A stretch of 64,000 nt of DNA from Porpolomopsis calyptriformis (Eukaryota; Basidiomycota; Agaricomycetes; Agaricales; Hygrophoraceae), in NCBI GenBank assembly GCA_951640195.1, contig OX621168.1:1302001-1366000 (forward strand). The letters are read 5' to 3'. Numbering within the stretch: the stretch's first letter is position 1; each line of letters opens with the position of its first letter. Below are positions 43,179 to 56,188 of this stretch, piece by piece. The notes under the pieces were generated by a model. That model was not told where the DNA came from and did not search any database. It saw only the letters and a list, made by a program, of their open reading frames with translations. The translations under genes and the position numbers were made by a program.

Positions 43179-45870
43179 TCATTGGACTCGTGGTCGTTTT
43201 GGCCCTGGGGCGATCCATGAGATTGGGATTGAGGTTGAAATGACCCAAGACTCACCAGGTGAATAAGGCGATGACACTCCATCATCATGTTCCGCTTCGA
43301 TCTCCACTTCGTCATATGTCCTTTTCGATGATGCCTTACTTGAAAGGGTCACCGAACTTTCATTAGACTCTGTTTCATGTTCGGCGTCCCAAGTCGGATC
43401 GGGATCTCCCTCTCCGTCAAGGCTATCATCCCACTCGTGGTCGTACGCTTCGAGATTATCGGGTTGGGCCATGGATTCCAAGTATCGCGTGGAGCTTGAA
43501 GGTTCTGGATCTGCTGATGGGATTAATTCCATTGGATCCACAACAAATTGACACTCACCAGTTAATTCGACTTGGTGTCCCATCGGAGTAACAAGATTCG
43601 AATCTGGGTAGTCTACATCGTATTCATCAAGATCAGCTTGCCCGGAGGCGATTTCGGTGAGATTGTTGCCTACAAGAATTGCGATTAGTAGACGTTGCCA
43701 AATCGATAGACAAACAATCACCTCGATCATCTGGAGTCTCACCATCGGCAGCAGGATCTTCAGCATGCTTTGAACCACCGTCGTTGTCGTCTAGAAGAAT
43801 CGTTGATAGAGAGAAAGACGGTCTCCGAACAGCTGAGCCACCTCCGGTGGTGGCTTCTTGAGATAGGGGTTGGCCATCGAGACTGTATGGTTCAGTAGGC
43901 GGATATTCATCCAGGCTGTGAGTCTTCTCAGTCTCCTCGCCGTAATCTACTATACGCTCATGGCTGAGTATCTCTTCTGGTGGCGCGTCGGGAATAGAGT
44001 CATTGCCGTCCACGTGTTCCGCGTATTCTACCTCATCGGTATCCTCTTCTGCAGACACGTATACGCCCTCCTGAACTGCTGGGTCCCCAGCTTCTGTTTC
44101 GAGGCCAGGCTCATCTGTGTACTTATTTTGGTCATCAAGGAGTTGTGCGGATTCTCCTGGTCCCTCCAAGGATTCAAGCTCGGCCGGAAATTGGGAGATA
44201 TCACCTGTAACTTCCTCTGCTACCTTGACACCTTCATTTGGAGTTTCTTGATAATCCGCAAGGCGTCGTAAATACCGTTCTTCGTTGTCATCATTCGGTT
44301 TCTGCTCATCAGCATCGACCCGTTCTGATATGGGTTGGTGAACTTCGATATCTTCTAAAACTGAAGATTAGCGGGAACAGATGTCTTCAAACTACCCAAC
44401 CTACCGTTTTCTTCAGGTTCATCTTCATTCAAAAGCTTCTCGCCATCTGCTCCGGTTTCAGCTGCAATATTCAAACGAGGTATTTGACCTCGCAGGAAGT
44501 GATAACGGTAAATGAATCTCGGGTTGATGGATTGAAGGTGGAGACGCAATGGCCCAGACAAGTCAAAGGCATCGTGGAGGACATTCAAATCGTGTAATGT
44601 AACTTCGCGTGCATAGATATTGTCCTGAAGAGATGAGTAAGTACCATACTGTGAAGGCCGGAAATAGTATTACCTCTGATACTGCCAGCTCCAAGTCATA
44701 TGCATCTAAAACTAATTCTCCTTCAATGAGATCGGGAAGTCGACTGATGTACTTTTCTTGACGCAAAGCTTCGAATACAGAGGTCAAGGGTTCATAATAC
44801 AGAATGGGCCGCTGCTGAAGTAATAGGGTGTGAACTTGGTGGTCGGGTTGAGTACCTCCGGTTGATGGACTATTTGCTCCAGACTTGGGGAGAGGCAGAT
44901 TAAAAAGATAAATCTCAGAATCGTCAGCGGAAGAAAGAGATACAAGGACGGCGGGTGGAGGATCAATGTATACCCCCTCGGAAATTTCGTGCGGGTCGGT
45001 TATGCGCCCTCCTTGTTCCGGCGCAATTTCCTGCTGATCAGAGTCCTGTCGTTGTTCTTTGAGGCCTGTTGATTGAGCGTAGCCAGCAGATTCGACGTGC
45101 TCCGAAGAATCCTGCAATGTCGGAACGCCGAGGTCCACATGTGTGGCGGTCGGATTCGAGACCTCTAACATGTGCAGAGAAGGATCGGAGCCGGTTTGAA
45201 GCGATGGCACATTACCGAGGTCCGACTCGTGGGAAGTCAAACGGTCAGCAATTTCGATCGACTCAGTGGGCTCCGGTGCAGTTTCAGAGGCGTGAGTAGC
45301 TGTAGGTTCTTCCGGATGAGACAATGCGAACTCGTTTACAGCCGTGGCATCCAAAACCGCGTGATGATCAACCTCTTGTTGGAGATCAGTTCCGGGTGAA
45401 GCAGCTATGGACCGTTCTATCGTAGAATTTAATACAGTGGATTGAAGAGGTGGGGAGGTTTGGTGACGGGGAGGAGTACGAAGAATATCGGGGACCAAGT
45501 GGGGAGAGGAATGATATGGTGAGACAGGTGGATGATCCCGGGGTATGTGAGCCGCATCGATATCGTGGATAGGTGTAGGGGTATGCGCTTGAGAAGCGTC
45601 GTAAACCTCAACATCCAGCAGCTCATCGCCACCCTGATAATTTTGGACTTCATCAGCCATTTCATACTCGGTGGATTCACCCACGTAGTCCTCCATATCC
45701 ACTTCCACGGTCGGCAATGTCTTGCTGTCGTGCAAACTTCGTGGATCATCTTCCATGGTGACTTCTTCATGGAACCACGGCTCGAAAGTCGACGAGTGCA
45801 TTGGAACGTCTATATCGCCGGGATAATCCAGCATTTGAGTGTCGTATGGTTCAAGCACTGACATTGACAT
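43179..45870 (-). CDS. Large acidic, low-complexity fungal protein with one folded region
   Basis: Minus-strand exons encode a long acidic protein starting MSMSVLEPYDTQMLDYPGD at 45870; an in-frame ATG at 45948 is an alternative. Long Ser/Pro/Glu/Asp-rich parts flank a more ordered segment: IYLFNLPLPKSGANS, LLLQQRPILYYEPLTSVFEA, LRQEKYISRLPDLIEGELVL, LHDAFDLSGPLRLHLQSINP and FIYRYHFLRGQIPRLN. The end (SSKRTYDEVEIEAE, then spliced KRPRVQ) resembles a nuclear-localisation tail. I do not recognise a named family. Acidic disorder plus the basic end suggests a nuclear protein, by inference only. It is divergent from the small gene at 45993. Confidence 0.65.
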
Positions 45871-45992
45871 GATTTGAGTGGAGGGGAAAAGTGTGAGTGA
45901 TTGGCTCAAAGGTCTTTGCTTTAGGGTAGGCACCTTTGGAGTCAGCATGGTCCGTGCGCGTTAAGCCTATTTCCGTGCGACAAATACAATAA

Positions 45993-46689
45993 ATGGCTGC
46001 TCTCGATGCTGGCCATGCAGCTGACACCGAATACCTCGTCCGGCGATCTATGACAAAGAGCTACCAGCTCTTCTCCCTCCTGTCTCCCCCTATATACGCG
46101 ACTTTTGTTCTCGCACGGCGAGGAAGCGGCGGTATGTCACTTAACCGCCTTCTTCGTGCGACCTGGATCGGGGGTGCCCTTGGTATGAATAATCGTCTGG
46201 CCTTTTCTTGTCCCTGACCGTCTGTACCCAAATTACAAGGTTGTGTGGCCGGCGGGTCCTTCGAATACGTACGATCGGCGTACTCAAATCACGACAGCGT
46301 GAGGAATCGGAGGCTTCAGAACACATACAATGTATTTGTCGAGTTCTTCAAAGTCGATCACTGCTCATTACACCTGAACTCAAAAGACCGACTCTATCAG
46401 GTCGGATGACCATTCTACGATTGGTGCAATCTTGTGCGCCATCCTCACTCCTGCCATCTTTTGGAGAAGAGCGCGGGTGGCTCATCGTACGTTTACCCTT
46501 GCTTGCCCGATTCATGATGATAGACATGACCCCGCAGTGATTCTGGGTGGGGCCGGAATTGGTAGTAGTGTTGGTCTATTAACCCATTACGCTCGGACCC
46601 TTTCCGGAGACCCACCCCCAAAGTTCGAGATCCCAAATCTCCCAACTACGTCCCGCGGTAATCTTCCTACACCAGAGCACAGCGAGTGA
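45993..46689 (+). CDS. Small membrane protein, conserved-looking, possibly mitochondrial
   Basis: The model join(45993-46182, 46240-46331, 46387-46486, 46538-46689) gives 177 residues. Hydrophobic segments are YQLFSLLSPPIYATFVLA, the glycine-rich LRATWIGGALGGCVAGGSF, STIGAILCAILTPAIFW and LILGGAGIGSSVGLLTHYA. The glycine-rich helices recall Tim17/NDUFA11-like inner-membrane proteins, but this is only a resemblance. The tail (PPPKFEIPNLPTTS) is proline-rich. It is divergent from the acidic protein gene with about 120 bp between start codons. Confidence 0.7.
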
Positions 46690-46862
46690 TTACCACCGTC
46701 TAGCGAGAGTGGCCCATAGTCCCACCCTAGTAGGCAAAGTGTCAGCATTGTCGGCTGCACAAGTACTGGCACGGAAAGTTGAAGGGTCTTGAAGATTCCA
46801 CTAAGCTGAGCTTCATGTAACCCACAAACGGACTTCGTTGTATTCTACTCGTATGATAACAT

Positions 46863-49513
46863 TCATGCACAACGACCCTCATCCTTCAGACGACCATCTA
46901 CTATGGGACTCACGGTGACAAGATCCTCGTCCGCCAATTCAACCTGGCTTGTAGCCGTTCCGCTTCTCGCTTCCTTCCCGTCGAAACAATCAACACTACT
47001 CATATGCTCTTTGGCAGTGACGTCGATCATATTCTGGTAATGAGCTCTCGACGAGCGACGAAGCACCTTTCTTGTAGCTTCCTTCCAATAGTGCATTTCC
47101 TGCGAGCCTGTGTGCGTTACTTTATTCTGTTTAGCCAAGCGAGCCGTCCTGTTGACGAAGCGAGAACCTTCCAGCGGAGGAATCAAAACAAAAGGTCTTT
47201 GCCTCGAGACAGACACTCACCAAGGAAATATTTCCGAACAAGTATACTCATCATTTGTCCAGTCTCGTCATCGATCAGGTAGGTATGTCCTTTGAGAGCT
47301 GAAAAACCATCATGGCCTTGCGCCATGTACTCCCTCGTAACAATTTTATACTTCCGTCCTCCTTTTATACGCTTGACTTCCTCGGCATCGATGAGTCTAG
47401 GAGTTGCCTGGCCACTATCGGTGTTATTGCTATTTACGCTTTCTGCGATTTCTCTCAGTAGCCATACGCCAAGCACGCGATTTCCTGGGCGCCTTCGAGA
47501 GTCCCAGGAAACCCGCAAACCGGAGACAATTGGAAATCGGCTGGATCGGAAATATTAGTTGAGCATTCAAAAATGTCTGGTCAGACTACAAACCCTTCGT
47601 GCGACGGCCAAGTCTCCAAGGAAGCTTCCAAAGCGGCCCAGATAGATTCTCCATCCAGTTCCAAGACAACGACGGGGTCCTCAAAGGGCAATATCTCCAG
47701 AATATCACCAAGTGTGACATATCCTGTTATTCAAGTTTCAGGTTTAATTATCAAAACGGGATTGCCAGCACATGTAAGGTATACCTGGACCGTAAACGGA
47801 GTCGCCACGAAAGTTACCTGCACTGAGGAACACACCGTCTGATCCGCCACACCCCTTCAGGCAAAGGGCGTTGTCGTAAGAATGACGGATGATATCGGCG
47901 AACCAATTGCCAGCTGCCGACTTCATTTTATATGTCAGCCAGAACAGTCGATTCAAATACTTGGGCAGACCTCGGCAGTGCGAATAATTTCCGATCGAAC
48001 ATCAATTTGTACCGTCGTTTTGCATACAGGGGCTCCCAGAGCCTCCGACACAGAACCCAGAAGTTTATGCAGAATCATAGTTAGTTTTGCGGAGGATTTC
48101 GAGCCCGGTTTCGTCGTCCGTCGCTTGCCTCCATTAATTAATGCTGATGTTATTCACAGGCGTTCGTACCATCTTTTCAGCACTCTTACCTTTGATGCTC
48201 TTGATTACTTTTCTCCTGATACTACCAGGGGTGTCCTCGAATTCTAAAACGAATTCGCTTAAATCCCTGAAATCAGTACCGCTTTTGATGACCATCACAT
48301 CCCCACAGTCTTCTTCATCTCCCAAGACCCGTTGATTGAGATCATGGTCTTCCCATGAAGTGATCCCTTTGGAGACATAGTAGAGGTGGTCGTGTCCCCC
48401 AAGAATAATGTCAACTCCGTGCAATGAAGATATAGGTGCTGTTAATTGAGCCGACGGTGAGAGTGCATAGAGTCGTTTAGCAAGTAATATGTCCTGTTTC
48501 AGGTGTGTGTATTAAATCGACAACCGATGTGTGATATGCTCACATTGGGTAATCTGTATAAGGTTGTATTAGTTGATATCTTATGATGACAAGATACTAA
48601 GATGGATTACCTGCAGTGCGTCAGTGCAATGATGAGATCGCATTTGTACTCTCCTTCTGGGTCACGGAGTCGTGATGAGAGCTCTCTTCCCGCTTCTTCC
48701 ATATCTCTGTACTCGAAATTTCGAGGCCAAGATGGCACGGTTCCAATCCATTCCCTAGAAACACCAAAAATCTCATTATCGAATAAGCATAGCGAAAAAG
48801 ATTGACACACTTTTCGACGAGGCCAATTATGCCGACACGGATATTGGCACGTTCCAAGACTTGGAACTCGTGAAGGTATTTGGGAACTTGTGATGTCGTG
48901 TTGTCGATGATATTGCTCAATAACCACGGCTGCAATAACAAGGTTAGGTGAAATCGTAGTTGTTAGATGTCCAACTGAAGCCTGCGCACGAAATTTGTAT
49001 CCTGAACCAATTGGGATAAGTGAGGATATCCTTAAAGATTCTTCATTAGAATATAGTTTGAAGACTAGTCCGGAGGCTTACCGAAATCAAAATCGTGATT
49101 GCCTATGAAGTACAGATAGGACATCTAAATTCAAACCGACAGGATGAGATTGATGAGACGAACCCGTCAGAGAGACGTCTGGTCCCAGTTCATTCATGAC
49201 CGGAACCTGGGTGATTCTTGGAAGTAAATACTATGTCATTCAACGCAATCCAACACACCATATGGCTTCCCCTCGTCACAGAACTTTCCACTGATGGTGA
49301 GAAAACGTCTCCAGAAAACAAAACGAGACCATCTCGCTTTCCATCTGTGCGGAGTGCCCATCGATCTCGAATATCACCCAACATGGTTGCAAACTGCGTG
49401 ACGTCGATTGTTTCATTTGAGCCAGCAGAGATTTTCTGAGGCTTAACTCGGTAGACATCGTTCCAGTGGATGATATTGAGTGTTGACATTGAACGATGAG
49501 TTACTCGAGACAT
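46863..49513 (-). CDS. 5'-nucleotidase/metallophosphoesterase (UshA-like) family protein
   Basis: The gene begins near 49513 with STLNIIHWNDVYRVKPQ, the first metal motif of the 5'-nucleotidase family (D-x-N/H variant). Next come GLVLFSGDVFSPS, GNHDFDFG (split codons near 49081-49103), PWLLSNIIDN, LERANIRVGIIGLVE, KCDLIIALTHCR and DIILGGHDHLYYVSKGI, which complete the phosphoesterase metal site. A C-terminal nucleotidase-type domain follows, ending with MHYWKEATRKVLRRSSRAHY and a stop at 46863. No signal peptide is evident. Members hydrolyse nucleoside phosphates or related esters. Many short exons were not all delimited. Confidence 0.85.
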
Positions 49514-49643
49514 TTTATTGTGGCTAATTGCCGGTGCGTGACAAAATTTCCCAGATTGGGGTGACCCCCTGATATCGGATATGTCTTATGAAAAGCAATA
49601 ACTCAGGAGACAACGGGAGTTCCGGACGATAAAAATCTAGAGG

Positions 49644-50115
49644 TTACGAAAATGGAGGGTCCATGCCTGTAAGATCAAAGATAATGACCTGCCTACCAGA
49701 AACTGCACAAGCTCCCTTTGCAGCCAAACTTGCCGGTCTGCGAGAGAGCGGAACCCAACAAATACGCCGATTCCGAGTAACGGAATACACCCAACCATCC
49801 GCTGCGATATAACCAATAATCGGACTAGTTGGGTTTTGTCCCGGATAAACTACAAAATTGGGCGATCGATTCAACATCGATGAAATGTCCTTCGAGGGTT
49901 TGGAAATGTACGCCATTGACTGCATCTAATAACCGGACAATGTTGTGTAGGATCTAGAAATGATCGGGGGAAAATGCAACCGAGCGAGAATGTCCCTTTC
50001 AGATGTGTACCACCGACTGCGTCCCACAACCGAACAGTGGCGTCAGAGGATCCAGAAACAATACGCGTGCCATCAGGGGAAGACGCTACCGACTACACCG
50101 TGCCAGAATGACCTG
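49644..50115 (-). pseudogene. WD40-repeat (STAND-type) C-terminal relic
   Basis: The minus strand carries one recognisable WD40 repeat, ASSPDGTRIVSGSSDATVRL ending WDAVGG (near 50020-50075), after GHSGTV and a TAG stop. A typical C-terminal cap of basidiomycete NACHT/WD40 proteins follows (DGWVYSVTRNRRICWVPLSR, CAVSGRQVIIFDLTGMD). Upstream repeats and the nucleotide-binding domain are missing. It abuts the Nudix relic directly. No full protein can be made. Confidence 0.6.
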
Positions 50116-50129
50116 TGTAACATGCCCCT

Positions 50130-51050
50130 GTCGAACCAAAAAGTCCATGAGAGCGAATGCAGAACTTTGCTTGAACTTCCCTCGGAGTAGGTTAACAAGC
50201 TCAAACTCTTCCACCTCACCGTCAGCCAGTTAGGTGCGGTACTGCCATACTGGAGCTGGCTTTCTAGGTCGAGGCCAAAGAGGTAGTACAATCTGGGAGT
50301 GGCTGGAAAAAGAGAACACCTGCGGGCCCGATGGGCTGAGCGACGGAGGAGGGATCGAGAGAGGCTTCTTCGGTGCTTTCGCGAATCATGGTGGAGAGGG
50401 CAATACCCCTGCTGACGGTGACAGCTAAGTAGCCCGGCCAGCTGAAAAAAAAGTGTAAGGCTAGACTTGTCTTCACCACACAGATGGACGATAACTTACG
50501 TCTTTTTCGAATGAGATATCTATACCATCGTTTCACCAGTGTGAGGAGATCGGAAGTAGGCTGTCGGTGAGGTGCTCATTAGATGCCAAAGTGAGCCAAG
50601 CGCAAGCATAGACGTCAGTAAGGAGATACCACTAGGTTGCAAACCCGAGTAGAGGAAACGCGCTCTATAGCAAAGGCTTCCCTCGTGTCCACAGTGGATC
50701 AGGATGGTACACTGAATACTGGTCGTCATTGAAATCTATGAACGAAGATCACTCATGTTGAGGTGATCCAAATAGCAGAAGGCAGAAACAACGTACTTTC
50801 CAAGATGGCCGGAAACAAATTCTGATCCTTCAAGGTCAAGACGACTTCCTTGATATCCGCTGTGCGGAGGGTGACCCCACCCTTGTTGACCCACGACACC
50901 AACGACCGGTTCTGTCTCGAGTCGCGTTCGGGTTGAAAAGGGGTTTGAGGGCACTCAACGCATTGGGTCTTGAGAATCCCACTGGGCAAGTATGCGATGT
51001 AGGTTCCGATATAAAGAATAAACGGTCACCGTGTCACGCGACTTGGCATT
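50130..51050 (-). pseudogene. Nudix hydrolase (DUF4743-type) pseudogene, copy 2, divergent from HRQ1
   Basis: Minus-strand fragments follow the same order as copy 1: GFSRPNALSALKP, VSWVNKGGVTLRTADIKEVV, LTLKDQNLFPAILES, then YSVYHPDPLW with a TAG just after RGKPLL, the Nudix box region SRGIALSTMIRESTEEASLD, GPAGVLFF, and the C-terminal FALMDFLVRQGH-like end read in a shifted frame. About 55 bp present in copy 1 near 20770-20860 are missing here. Frameshifts and the stop mean it is not functional. Its position, head to head with HRQ1, probably represents the ancestral arrangement. Confidence 0.65.
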
Positions 51051-51066
51051 GCCTCCTATCCACGAA

Positions 51067-54000
51067 ATGCACGAAGAAAGTGTAATCCCTTCCTCAAGTG
51101 TAATCCCTTCCTCAAGTCAAAAGCGAAAGGGGAAGGCATGTTCTGAGATTACCGAAGACCAAACGGCGAATGTTGGTGGTGGAAGCAGATCAGCAAAGAA
51201 GTCCAGGAAATCCAAGAAATCCAGAGGGGAACGCGAAGACTGCGGACAAAGTGAACGAGCAGATTGGCCCGAGTATTTTCATTCCGTAAGTTAGCTTTGA
51301 ATTTGAATGCTCTATAACTCGACTGAAGTCTTTCTAAAAGCTTTATAAGGTGCGGATTCGTCCTTGACCAATCTCAGTTGAGCCCGTACCAAGGCAATGT
51401 CCCGTTAATCGTCAAACAGGTATTTCAGGTGCTGATTCAGTATGCTCTTTAACGCATTTTTTCCGGCTCACTGGTCGAAAAGGCGGTGAATACGGTTCTC
51501 GCATTTGTTTCTTCACGAAAACACCTTGCTGCGACTTTCCCTGTTCTCCGTTCTTCCATAGAAAGCCTACTGAAGGAGTGAGCAATTGTTTTCCCCCTAA
51601 AAGCAATAAATTCTTGATATTCGTAGGCCCGTGGAATTGTCCAAAATTGCGGAATTGAAGTGTGTTCTTGTCTAGAAATGCGCACTGTGGTATCCCCACT
51701 CACCCGACCTTGAGCCGCGTTTAGGGCTTTGCTACCCGATCTTATCAAGTTCGCCTATATCCCTCAACACGAACTCCGCATCAACGGAGATGGCCCAAGA
51801 GGCAGACGAGAAACATCACCCGACTTTTCCGAAATCGGGCCGGCGAGTTCTATGGTCGACGACGAGGAACATGTACTGGTCCTCGAATTTATTGAGAATT
51901 CCAAGGGCAAAAGAAGCAAGAACCAGGCGTTAGTACTCATCACATCTTGGGCGTAAATAAATCGACCGGCATTGTGACCTCTCAATCTTCAGAACTTCTC
52001 TTACTCTCCCACCATCTCTCACTCCTGACGCAGTAAAGAAATTGATCGAGACAAGGAACGGGCGGTTTTGTCAGGCCGTGAACGAGTAAGCGACACTCCT
52101 GGTCTCTCGGCCTTTTCTTATTCGAATCCAGCCTGATAGAAACGTTCTCAACGGATGACACAGTAGTCTTGTTACAAGCCGCTGCGCGTGATCATATTCC
52201 TATTACGCCTTCTTCAAAGCTGGCCATTTTTTCTGAAGTGAAAGGCAGGGAACACGCCTTAGTGCCAGAGCCAAAGGACCGTCCAACAATAGATGAAGTT
52301 CTCACAGAGATAACGAATCAGGAATGGTATAAAAACCAAATTATTTACAGGAGAGTCTTTGAAGCAAAAGAAGGACAAACAGGTTGGTGGGGGGAGAACC
52401 CGCATCTGCTTCCTCCATTGACCTCGTTCGTTTTACTCTATGAAATTCTAGCCGCGCCTGATCCACCACTATCGGACACGATTCTCCAGGCTCTAAAGAA
52501 TTCGAGGAATATCAATTCTTTATACACTCATCAGGCCACAGCTATCAACGCGATCAAGCAGGGAAGGAACGTAATTGTCTCGACTAGCACCGCCTCTGGG
52601 AAGAGTGTTATATATCAAGTGAGCCGCTTGCAAACTCAATGGATAGTGCTCTGAAAGAGAGATATCAGGTGCCCCTACTGAAGTTCCTCGAAGAGAATCG
52701 CGCCTCTACGGCAATGTTTGTGTACCCAACAAAGGTGAAGTTCATCTCACTGTTTTAGATTAAACTACATAATTTCTCAGGCGTTGGCTCAAGACCAGAA
52801 AGGAGCCCTGGAAGAACTGTTGTTTAGTTGTCCCGGGCTCGAACATATCAAGGAAAGCATTATCATTATTTTGCCGTCGGCGCTATCGTAAGCCATTTCT
52901 ATAAATCCAGGTCGCAACGTATGACGGAGACACTCCGCAAGAGCTGAGGGCGGGTGAGGGTTGATCATGCTTTCAAGCAACGAGTAAAAAATGAACATTT
53001 GTTTATAACAAGGCATACGAGAAACGGCATCCGTTATCTTCACAAACTTCGTGAGTATGCCCCGGTTTTTACTATTATGACGTGTTCATAAAACTTCTTC
53101 GAGGATATGATTCATGCATCAATCCTTCCCCACGAAGATTTATGGCGCAGGTAATCAGTTCGTTGATATAGTGTAGGTCACGAGTAGCTCAGACTTCTTT
53201 CAGGTTCCTCAAGAATTTAAAGCTAGTTGCAGTGGACGAACTGCACTACTATTCTGGCCTTTTCGGAAGGTCAGATTCTTCGGCTTGTGGATACAATTGT
53301 CGCTGAACCCATGGCACGGCTCAGTCATGTTGCACAAGTTATTCGCCGTTTCCGTAGGGTCTGTGCAGCGGTTGGCAGTGAGAAATTTGCAATCCGTCTC
53401 CTGCGAGTGATACCTTTATGCTTTTGTGCGTCATCTAGACAAGCGTTCCCGGTTTGTATCTTGCAGTGCCACGATATCAAATCCTTGGCAACACATGAGG
53501 AATATTTTTGGCGTCGATGTGAGTTCGGCGTGCTAGTAGATCGCGCGGTGATGTTTTATTTGAGCTAGGATATTGAAGTGGTCACGGAGGATGGTGCTCC
53601 TTCAGGGCGCAAAGACTTCATCATATGGAACCCACAACCCACCGATACCCGTGCACCCACCCTTGGCCGAAACAGCACACTCTCGGAAGCTACGGGGCTA
53701 ATGAGATACTTAATGAAACGCGGCATTCGTGTCATCCTCTTTTGTAAGGTCTGTTCATCTTGCTACTTCAGTTCCATTTCCATGCCTGAGTTTTACCTAG
53801 ATACGAAGGGCTTGCGAATTGGTACGTCAAGACCGGAATCCGCTTTGCAACTGTATCCAATACATCAGACAGGCCATGAAGAGGATTCGAACAGACTTAA
53901 GCGCCGATGGTCGTTTGGATATATTGGACAAGGTCATGCCCTATCGTGGAGGTTTGTGTGTCCTCAGTCGTTGTCGTGCATGATAGTTGATGTAGTTGGT

Positions 54001-56137
54001 TAAGGGTATTCACGGGAGGTCAGTTTCAGGATCTCCCTTAAGGAGTCAACTTCACCCAGATATAAACTGCACAGGATCGACGACGAATCGAGCATGAAGC
54101 ATTTTCTGGCCACTTACTTGGTATTATAGCGACCAATGCCTTGGAACTCGGTGTCGACATCGGTGTCCTAGATGCCGTAATAATGTTGGGTTTCCCAGTG
54201 AGCATTGCCAGTCTGGTGAGTAAGAGCTGAAAATCAAAATGCATGAACAAGCGAGCAACGCATTCTTTCACCAGAGGCAACAGGCAGGACGGGCAGGAAG
54301 AAGGGCTCGGGACTCTCTGGCAGTCCTTGTTCCCGATTTTATGCTAATGGGTCAAAATTATGCACGCAACGCAGATGAACTCTTTGACAAACCCGTCGAC
54401 GATCTAATAGTGGACTTGGACAGCAGGGTGATCCTTGAAACCCACCTCCAATGTGCTGGTCATGAAATGCCTCTCTGTGCTGACGATGAATTCTTTTTCG
54501 GTCCTCACACTCGAGAGTTGTGTGAAACGCGGCTTAGAAAGGATGAAGACGGGTGGTATGCTCCTTCTGTGTCGATTATTGTACCCTGCTTATTTTATAA
54601 GGTATCACACGCATCCAAAATTTCTGCCGTTCCCTTCAATGCATGTGTCCATTCGCGGAGTCGAGGAGGAAAAATATACGGCAATAGAAGTAACTCGCCT
54701 AGAAACTTTCAGTAGAGTCCTGGAAGAAGTCGAAACATCTAGGGCTATATTCGAACTATATGAGGGTGGTGTGGTGTGTTATAGTTCTATCTACTTTCTT
54801 CAAAGTTCCGTGACTTATCCCTTCTTTAGTTCTTACACCAAGGGGTAACATACATCGCAAGCATCATATCACATCGTATCCTGTGGCGATACTAATTGCG
54901 ATGGATAGGTGAAAGAAGTAAGCCACGACTCGAAAACAGCGAGAGTCTTACGAGCCGACGTGAACTGGTTCACGAAACCGAGGTAAGGTTCTATCATTGC
55001 TTCAACTGCCCGAAGCTGATGCTGTCTTAGGGACTTTACGTATGGCCATTCGCTTGGTCGCGATTTCTAATACTAATCTCGAATTCCTATTCAGAGATGT
55101 GAATGCCGTGCAAACCTACCGCATCAGATCAATAAAAGATTCCCCTCAACTGGCTTATTATGGCCGTGAGTTTGGAAACATTTTCTTCATCTGTGCTTAC
55201 TACAAATTCAATCGTCCAGGAGTGGACCTAATGACCAAGGTGTTCGGTGGGCATCTTCTCATTTGTCTGTTTTTTCCAGGTCTGACAGCAAGTCAGGTTT
55301 CTTCAAGCTTAGGTATGGCTTTGATACTCTGATACGTATCCTGTGGAGATGTTGTCTTCTAAATACCTATTCAAAGAAACGATCAAATTCTGGATGTAGT
55401 CGACCTTGAGACCCCGCCTTGGGAACGCGAAACAACGGGGATGTGGATTGATCTTCCCAAGTGGATCCTGGAGCTAATGGAAGCCAAAGCGATCAACCCT
55501 GCTGAAGCCATTCATTCCGCTCAACATGCCTTTCTCAACCGCTTCGCTTTAGCACCAAACCTCAGGACGGAATGCAAAGCACCAGAGAAGGAGTACAAAG
55601 CTTCAGAGTCGCAAAGAAAACGACCGGCTCGGTGAGTGGCCTCCGTAATAACGATCTTCACCGTCTAACTATTGCAAGCCTTATATTCTACGATCCTGCT
55701 GGGAATGCAGGTGGTGTAGCATCAAAGGCCTTTGACCATGGTGGGTGTTTTTTTTTTTTTTGCACACCAGCAACGATCCTACAAGCGATAAATGCCGTTT
55801 TTCTTTTCTTCGGAAGTTCGGGATATGCTACATGACGCGTACCAAGCTGTCGACACATGCGATTGTGAAGAGGGATGCAAAGAGTGTATGTCAACGTCAT
55901 TCGGTGATTTCCAATAAATCTGATAGGAGAATTGTAGGCATTCTAAGTCCGTCCTGCAAAGAAGGTAACGCGGTTTTTTCCAAACCAGGGGCTAGCATCA
56001 TTTTGCGGGGTGTTCTCGGGCTGGATATTGATGCAACTGGCATTCCCGTTGGCGTCCACGGCACACTACCTACCACAGTCGTAATGGCACCCATGGTCAG
56101 GCAGGCTGACGGCGTGCAAATCGAAGTAGATGGATAA
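51067..56137 (+). CDS. HRQ1: RecQ4-related DEAD/DEAH helicase HRQ1
   Basis: HRQ1 is a 3'-5' DNA helicase related to RECQ4 that acts in crosslink repair and telomere maintenance. The plus-strand multi-exon gene starts at ATG 51067 (MHEESVIPSSS), has a basic region (SAKKSRKSKKSRGE), then Walker A TSTASGKSVIYQ near 52580-52620, DEAH-type VAVDELHYYSGLFG near 53227-53265, EVVTEDGAPSGRKDFIIWNP, IIATNALELGVDIGVLDAVI near 54125-54180, and the motif VI region RQQAGRAGRRARDSL near 54270-54315. The C-terminal DUF1998-like cysteine region has FYDPAGNAGGVASKAFDH, DTCDCEEGCKEC-type sequence and CVCQRHSVISNKSD. The end is at TAA/TGA 56135-56137. It ends 51 bp from the convergent SCY1-like gene. Confidence 0.9.
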
Positions 56138-56188
56138 TCATATTGCGATCTGTATGTTGCCATATTTTCCCCACAATAGAAATTCCAG

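Noticed and set aside
43870..44271. 133-codon plus-strand frame with hydrophobic stretches
   Set aside because: It is antisense to the acidic protein gene; the hydrophobic codons are the complement of Glu/Asp-rich codons.
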